This document shows positions 6,654 through 11,865 of a stretch of 11,865 bases of DNA, piece after piece; position 1 is the stretch's first letter; every line of letters begins with the position of its first letter. The notes under the pieces were generated by a model. That model searched no databases, had not been told where the DNA came from, and saw nothing but the letters and a program-made list of their open reading frames with translations. A program made the translations under genes and the position numbers. The stretch covers positions 1 to 11,865 of the forward strand of contig JBIIPQ010000104.1 of NCBI GenBank assembly GCA_044342535.1. The letters are read 5' to 3'. Source of the stretch: UBA4615 sp044342535. Its GTDB lineage: Bacteria; Pseudomonadota; Gammaproteobacteria; Burkholderiales; Burkholderiaceae_E.

Positions 6654-7575
6654 GCACGGTCCGCTTCGAGCGGCCTGCGCCGAGCGCGGCCGAGGCGCAC
6701 GCCGCGCTGCACACCGTGCGCGACCTGCTGCGCTGGTCGGTGACCCGCATGCAGGTCGCCGGCATCGCGTTCGGCCATGGCACCGCAGACGCCTGGGACG
6801 AGGCCGCCTGGCTGGTCCTGTGGTCGCTGCGTCTGCCGCTCGACCGGCTCGAGCCGGTGCTCGATGCGCGGCTCGCGCCGGGCGAGCTCGGTGCGGCGAT
6901 CGCGCTCGTCGAGCGTCGCTGCACCGAGCGCCTGCCCGCGGCCTACCTGACCGGCGAGGCCTGGCTGCGCGGCGTGCGCTTCCTGTCGGACCCGCGTGCA
7001 TTGGTTCCCCGCTCGCCGATCGCCGAGATCCTCGATACCGATGCGCTCGCGCCCTGGCTCGAGGCCGGCGACGGCGTGGGCCGCATCATGGACCTGTGCA
7101 CCGGCGGCGGCAGCCTCGCGATCCTCGCCGCCCGCCGCTTCGAGGACGCCGCGGTGCTCGGCACCGACCTGTCGGCCGATGCGCTGGCCCTGGCGGCCGA
7201 GAACGTCGCGCTGCACGGCATGGGCGACCGGGTCGCGCTGCGCCGGGGCGACCTGTGGGCCGGCGCGTCCGGCGAGCGCTTCGACCTCGTCGTCTGCAAC
7301 CCGCCATACGTGAACGCGGCCTCGATGGCCGTGCTGCCCGCCGAATACCTCGCCGAGCCGCAAGGTGCGCTCGGCGGCGGCGCCGACGGCATGGACCTGG
7401 TGCGCCGCATCGTCGGCGGTGCCCGCGCGCACCTCGCGCCGCACGGCCTGCTGGTGCTCGAGATCGGACACGAGGCCCCGTACTTCGAAGCGGCCTTCCC
7501 GGACCTCGAGTACACCTGGCTGCCCACCGAGGGCGGCGACGACCGGATCGTGCTGATGGAGCGCGACGCGCTGCC

Positions 7576-7579
<4 letters not shown>
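6650..7579 (+). CDS. prmB: Ribosomal protein uL3 glutamine N5-methyltransferase PrmB
   Basis: SAM-dependent enzyme that methylates a glutamine of ribosomal protein L3 (uL3), linked to 50S assembly. Its 309 residues are very near the 310 of E. coli PrmB. Seen: an N-terminal helical substrate-binding domain (about 1-115), the family stretch ALVPRSPIAEIL at 117-128, SAM-binding motif DLCTGGGSLAILAA at 148-161, acidic GTDLSADAL at 171-179, and the glutamine-binding NPPY at 217-220 that defines the PrmA/B/C and HemK class. The early motif RSPIAE and overall length favour PrmB over the release-factor methyltransferase PrmC. Start GTG 6650 overlaps the dapE stop as GTGA (4 bases), so translation is coupled. 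It ends with an identical GTGA overlap into the next gene. Co-operonic position with dap genes does not by itself indicate a lysine role. Confidence 0.95.
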
Positions 7580-9495
<1,916 letters not shown>

Positions 9496-9507
9496 GCCGG
9501 GCGGCGA

Positions 9508-9984
9508 TCAGGCCTGCGAGACGTCCCGCAGCGCACCCTTCAGGTCGCGCCGCAGCACCACCGGCTTGCCGCCGTACGCCCGCTTGCACAACCAGTGCGC
9601 GAGGGCCGAATCGAGCCAGTCGGCATGGCGGGGGAACCAGTCGGCGAGCGCGTCGGCGAGCCGGCGCACCTGGGCGAACTCGCCCAGGGCCACCACCTCG
9701 CGTACCTCCCCGACCGAGCGCAGCACCGCCGCATGCTCGTCCATGTGGCAGTCCCGCGGCGGGAAGCCGGTCTCGAGCATCCAGCGGTCCTCCTCCTCGA
9801 AGTGCCGCCGCGCATGCGCCTCGAAGTCGGCGAGCAGTCCGGCGAGCCCTTCCTCCGGACCGGTCTGCATCGCCCGCACGAGCGCCACGAACTCGCGATG
9901 CGTCGCATCCATCGGCTCGTGTCCGAGGACGAAGGCATCCGACCAGTCGAGGGCCGGCTCGGGCGCGTGCGAGGCGTCGCTCAT
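9508..9984 (-). CDS. Bacteriohemerythrin (single-domain, non-haem di-iron O2-binding protein)
   Basis: Four-helix-bundle protein of 158 residues that reversibly binds O2 at a di-iron centre; in bacteria such proteins carry, store or sense oxygen. All seven canonical ligands are present at family spacing: H29 (MDATHREF), H61 and E65 (HFEEE), H80 and H84 (HMDEH), H120 and D125 (HADWLD). An N-terminal LDWSDAFVLGHEPMD matches the usual opening helix. There is no signal peptide, membrane segment or attached signalling domain, so it is a free cytosolic protein. A tail of about 25 residues after the bundle is basic. Start ATG at 9984 lies 7 bases after the GST-family stop, implying one transcript with that gene. 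It converges with yheS, leaving 12 bases with no recognisable terminator on either strand. Confidence 0.92.
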   Translation of the reverse strand: MSDASHAPEPALDWSDAFVLGHEPMDATHREFVALVRAMQTGPEEGLAGLLADFEAHARRHFEEEDRWMLETGFPPRDCHMDEHAAVLRSVGEVREVVALGEFAQVRRLADALADWFPRHADWLDSALAHWLCKRAYGGKPVVLRRDLKGALRDVSQA

Positions 9985-9991
9985 CCAGGCG

Positions 9992-10648
9992 TCACTTCTT
10001 CGCGGCCATCGCCGAGCGCAGCTCGAGGTTCGCCTTGCGGTCGGCGTTGACCTTCTGCACGCTCGCACGCTCGCCCATCTGCTTCACGTAGTCGCGCGCC
10101 GGGGTCGCGGCGAGCACGTCGGCGCCGAGCACGGCCTTGGTCGCGCCGGAGATCAGCGGCAGGTTCACGATCGCCGAGCAGTCGGCCATCGTGAAGGTGT
10201 CGCCGGCGACGAAGGGCGAGAACTTCGCGAGCCTCGAGAAGGCCGCGACGTTGCGCTCGAGCTCCTTGCGGGTGGCATCGATCACCGAGGGCTCGACCGT
10301 GCCGCCGAAGAACGCCTGCGGATACAGCCGGCGCGCGACCAGCTCCAGGTGCAGCTCCATGAAGGTCACCAGCTCGCGGACCTTGGCGCGCGCGTACGGA
10401 TCGGCCGGCAGCATCGGCGTGGTGCCCGGATTCGCGTCCTCGATGTACTCCAGCAGGACCTGCGACTCGCACAGCGAGCCCTCGGGCGTGCGCATGAACG
10501 GCACCTTGCCGAGCGGGCTGGCCGAGAGCGTGGCCTCGTCCTTGCTGGCCCAGTTCAGCTCCTCCTCGAAGGGCACGCCCTTCTCGATCAGCGCGATCTT
10601 GACCTTGTTGTAGTAGTTGCTGACGGCGAATCCGACCAGGGTGATCAT
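9992..10648 (-). CDS. Glutathione S-transferase family protein
   Basis: GST-fold protein of 218 residues. The N-terminal thioredoxin-like domain (1-80) starts MITLVGFAVSNYYNKVKIAL, with a possible catalytic serine at 10. It contains SPLGKVPFM at 44-52, whose cis-proline contacts glutathione, and GSLCESQVLLEYIED at 57-71 with the Glu-Ser pair that binds the gamma-glutamyl group. The C-terminal all-helical domain (about 90-205) includes GDTFTMADCSAIVNLPL, the N-capping motif typical of the fold. Substrate and GST class cannot be told from sequence. Start ATG at 10648 is supported by GAGGAG at 10663-10658, 9 bases upstream. It is divergent from the AEC transporter with 107 bases between them and is followed at once by the hemerythrin gene. 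Confidence 0.91.
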   Translation of the reverse strand: MITLVGFAVSNYYNKVKIALIEKGVPFEEELNWASKDEATLSASPLGKVPFMRTPEGSLCESQVLLEYIEDANPGTTPMLPADPYARAKVRELVTFMELHLELVARRLYPQAFFGGTVEPSVIDATRKELERNVAAFSRLAKFSPFVAGDTFTMADCSAIVNLPLISGATKAVLGADVLAATPARDYVKQMGERASVQKVNADRKANLELRSAMAAKK

Positions 10649-10683
10649 CGACGGGGTCTCCTCGAGGGCTGCGTTCCATCGCG

Positions 10684-10698
10684 ACGGGCGACGCCCGT
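10684..10698. promoter_or_regulatory. 15-bp perfect palindrome in the GST/transporter divergent region
   Basis: ACGGGCG-A-CGCCCGT is a 7+1+7 perfect inverted repeat in the 107-base region between the divergent GST-family and AEC transporter genes. It lies 36 bases upstream of the GST start and 58 upstream of the transporter start, where an operator shared by two divergent genes would be expected. It could also fold as an RNA hairpin in the GST leader. No regulator gene is adjacent in the window, so the operator role is inference. Confidence 0.35.
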
Positions 10699-10742
10699 TC
10701 CGCTCGCCGATGGTACCAAGCGGCCGCGACGGCGCCGCCCGC

Positions 10743-10748
10743 TACACT
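10743..10748 (+). promoter_or_regulatory. -10-like hexamer TACACT just before the transporter start
   Basis: TACACT (4 of 6 to TATAAT) lies 7 bases before GTG 10756, so a transcript would start at or next to the start codon. No clear Shine-Dalgarno or -35 is visible. The layout fits a leaderless mRNA and resembles the site at 11695. On the other strand TACCAT (10715-10710) is a weaker candidate for the GST gene. Confidence 0.35.
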
Positions 10749-10755
10749 GCGGCCC

Positions 10756-11697
10756 GTGGAACTCGCCGGACCGGTGCTGGACGTGGTGCTCCCGGTCTAC
10801 GGCCTGATCGCCGCGGGATGGGCGGCCCATCGTGGCCGCCTGATCGCCGACGAGGACGTCCGCCGGTTCACCGACTTCACCTTCCGGGTGTTCGTGCCGG
10901 CACAGCTCTTCCTGGCGATGGCCCGCACCGATTTCAGCACGCTGCAGGCCGGCGTGCCGACCGCCTATTTCAGCGCCGCGTTCGCGATCTTCGCGACCGT
11001 GGTGCTGGTGCGCAGGCGGTCCGTACCGCCGGTGCGCGCCGCGGTCGAGGGACTGGCCGCCTCGTTCTCGAATACCGTGATGATCGGCATCCCGCTGGTC
11101 AAGCTCGGCTGGGGCGAGGCCGCCCTCGCGATGCTGCTGTCGATCGTCGCGCTGCACTCGCTGCTGCTGCTGACCACCGCGACCTTCGTGTTCGAGGTCG
11201 CGGCAGCCACGGGGGCGCCGCTGGCCGCGGTGGGCCGCGCGTTGCGCACCTCGGTCCTGCATCCGGTCATCCTGCCGATCATCGCCGGCGCCGCCTGGAG
11301 CGCCCTCGGGCCGCCGCTGCCGGGCGCCGCCCAGGCCACGCTCGGGCTGCTGGCGGCGGCCGCCTCGCCGCTGTGCCTGGTGCTGCTCGGCGCCTCCCTC
11401 GGACGCGACGGGCTGCGTACCGGGCTGCGGCCGGCGCTCGCCATGAGCGCGCTCAAGCTGATCGCCTTCCCGCTGCTGGCCGCGGCGATCGGCCGCTTCG
11501 TGCTCGCGCTCGAGCCGCTCGCGCTGACGGTCGTGATCCTCACGGCGACGCTGCCGATCGGCGCCAACGTGTTCCTGTTCGCCCAGCGCTACCGCAGCGA
11601 CACCAGCGCCATCGCGGCCGCGGTGGTCTGGTCGACGCTGCTGGCCGCGCCGATCCTGGCGGTCCTGCTGCCCCTCCTGCCGGTGCCCCCAAGGTAG
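10756..11697 (+). CDS. AEC (auxin efflux carrier) family transporter
   Basis: Inner-membrane permease of 313 residues with about ten hydrophobic segments. By eye these lie near 7-24, 40-55, 68-86, 98-115, 123-148, 167-184, 195-213, 228-250, 254-275 and 286-308. The pattern of two five-helix halves is typical of AEC/bile-acid-transporter-like folds. The family features SFSNTVMIGIPL at 103-114 and LPIGANVFLFAQRY at 266-279 are the polar breaks in the crossing helices. Bacterial members include malonate (MdcF-type) and other organic-anion carriers; the substrate here is unknown. GTG 10756 is used because the first hydrophobic segment follows directly, and no earlier in-frame start is supported. 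The downstream dehydrogenase begins 11 bases after the stop, which hints at, but does not prove, an acyl or organic-acid substrate. Confidence 0.9.
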   Translation: MELAGPVLDVVLPVYGLIAAGWAAHRGRLIADEDVRRFTDFTFRVFVPAQLFLAMARTDFSTLQAGVPTAYFSAAFAIFATVVLVRRRSVPPVRAAVEGLAASFSNTVMIGIPLVKLGWGEAALAMLLSIVALHSLLLLTTATFVFEVAAATGAPLAAVGRALRTSVLHPVILPIIAGAAWSALGPPLPGAAQATLGLLAAAASPLCLVLLGASLGRDGLRTGLRPALAMSALKLIAFPLLAAAIGRFVLALEPLALTVVILTATLPIGANVFLFAQRYRSDTSAIAAAVVWSTLLAAPILAVLLPLLPVPPR

Positions 11698-11700
11698 AAT
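11695..11700 (+). promoter_or_regulatory. -10-like hexamer TAGAAT overlapping the transporter stop
   Basis: TAGAAT matches TATAAT at 5 of 6 positions. It overlaps the TAG stop of the transporter and lies 8 bases before ATG 11709. A transcript from it would have little or no leader, and no Shine-Dalgarno is present, so the downstream dehydrogenase may be expressed from a leaderless mRNA as well as by read-through. The -35 region (about 11672-11677) shows no match. Confidence 0.4.
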
Positions 11701-11708
11701 CGGACCAC

Positions 11709-11865
11709 ATGAAGCCATTCGAAGCGTTCGTGGTCGGCGTCGTGGGGACCGGCGCCATGGGTCGCGGCATCGCCCAGCTGTTCGCACAGTCGGGGCATGC
11801 CGTGCGCCTGTTCGACGCCGCGCCCGGCGCCGCCAGGAGCGCCTGCGACGCGGTCGCCGACACCC
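11709..11865 (+). CDS. 3-hydroxyacyl-CoA dehydrogenase, N-terminal fragment (partial)
   Basis: Only 52 codons are inside the window; the gene continues past the right edge. The reading VVGVVGTGAMGRGIAQLFAQ contains the Rossmann NAD-binding signature GxGxMGxGIAQ (G13, G15, G18). It is followed by SGHAVRLFDAAPGAA, where the Asp at the end of the second strand binds the adenosine ribose of NAD. This is the standard opening of 3-hydroxyacyl-CoA or 3-hydroxybutyryl-CoA dehydrogenases (PaaH/HbdA/FadB-like), which oxidise 3-hydroxyacyl-CoA to 3-ketoacyl-CoA. Chain-length preference, and whether it is a stand-alone or fused enzyme, cannot be judged. ATG 11709 lies 11 bases after the transporter stop and is the natural family start. 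No Shine-Dalgarno is seen. Confidence 0.92.
   Translation, partial: MKPFEAFVVGVVGTGAMGRGIAQLFAQSGHAVRLFDAAPGAARSACDAVADT

Noticed and set aside
9496..9507. A bidirectional terminator between convergent yheS and hemerythrin genes.
   Set aside because: Only 12 bases separate the stops, and no stem followed by a T-run is present on either strand there.

Overview
The window is a gene-dense, very GC-rich stretch of chromosome. Codon third positions are strongly G/C, and the gene content (DapC-type aminotransferase, PilU-like ATPase, PrmB, YheS-type ABC-F, short QueF) fits a betaproteobacterium, probably Burkholderiales-like. That placement is an inference from gene families and composition. I see no mobile element, CRISPR array, tRNA or rRNA, and the content is mainly core housekeeping.

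Layout. The first kilobase, on the minus strand, is the N-terminal third of the chromosome condensation ATPase Smc, cut by the window edge. A roughly 280-base divergent intergenic region follows. It holds a consensus TATAAT box, two mutually exclusive hairpins and a terminator-like hairpin with seven Ts, all ahead of queF (queuosine pathway) on the plus strand. After queF comes a short AT-rich gap and then a tightly packed plus-strand run from 1751 to 9495: dapC, dapD, a PilU-like retraction ATPase, an ArsC/YffB-family protein, dapE, prmB and a YheS-type ABC-F ATPase. Spacings are mostly a few bases or overlapping stop/start codons, so most of it is probably one operon. The exception is a 133-base gap before dapE.

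The three dap genes supply successive steps of the succinylase branch of lysine/meso-diaminopimelate synthesis. DapD succinylates tetrahydrodipicolinate, DapC transaminates the product, and DapE desuccinylates it. prmB and yheS are both ribosome-related (uL3 methylation and a ribosome-binding ABC-F ATPase), and each starts with a GTG inside the previous gene's stop. The PilU-like gene is the functional outlier.

The run ends convergently, 12 bases from a minus-strand pair: a glutathione S-transferase-family gene followed by a single-domain bacteriohemerythrin with all seven iron ligands. Divergent from that pair is an AEC-family membrane transporter on the plus strand, followed by the start of a 3-hydroxyacyl-CoA dehydrogenase cut by the window end. 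Both of these last plus-strand genes have a -10-like hexamer only 7-8 bases before the start codon, which suggests leaderless transcripts.

I did not find a convincing new multi-gene system. The best leads are the structured queF leader (or small RNA), the pilus ATPase and ArsC-like genes embedded in the dap operon, the 15-bp palindrome between the divergent GST and transporter genes, and the leaderless-type promoters.
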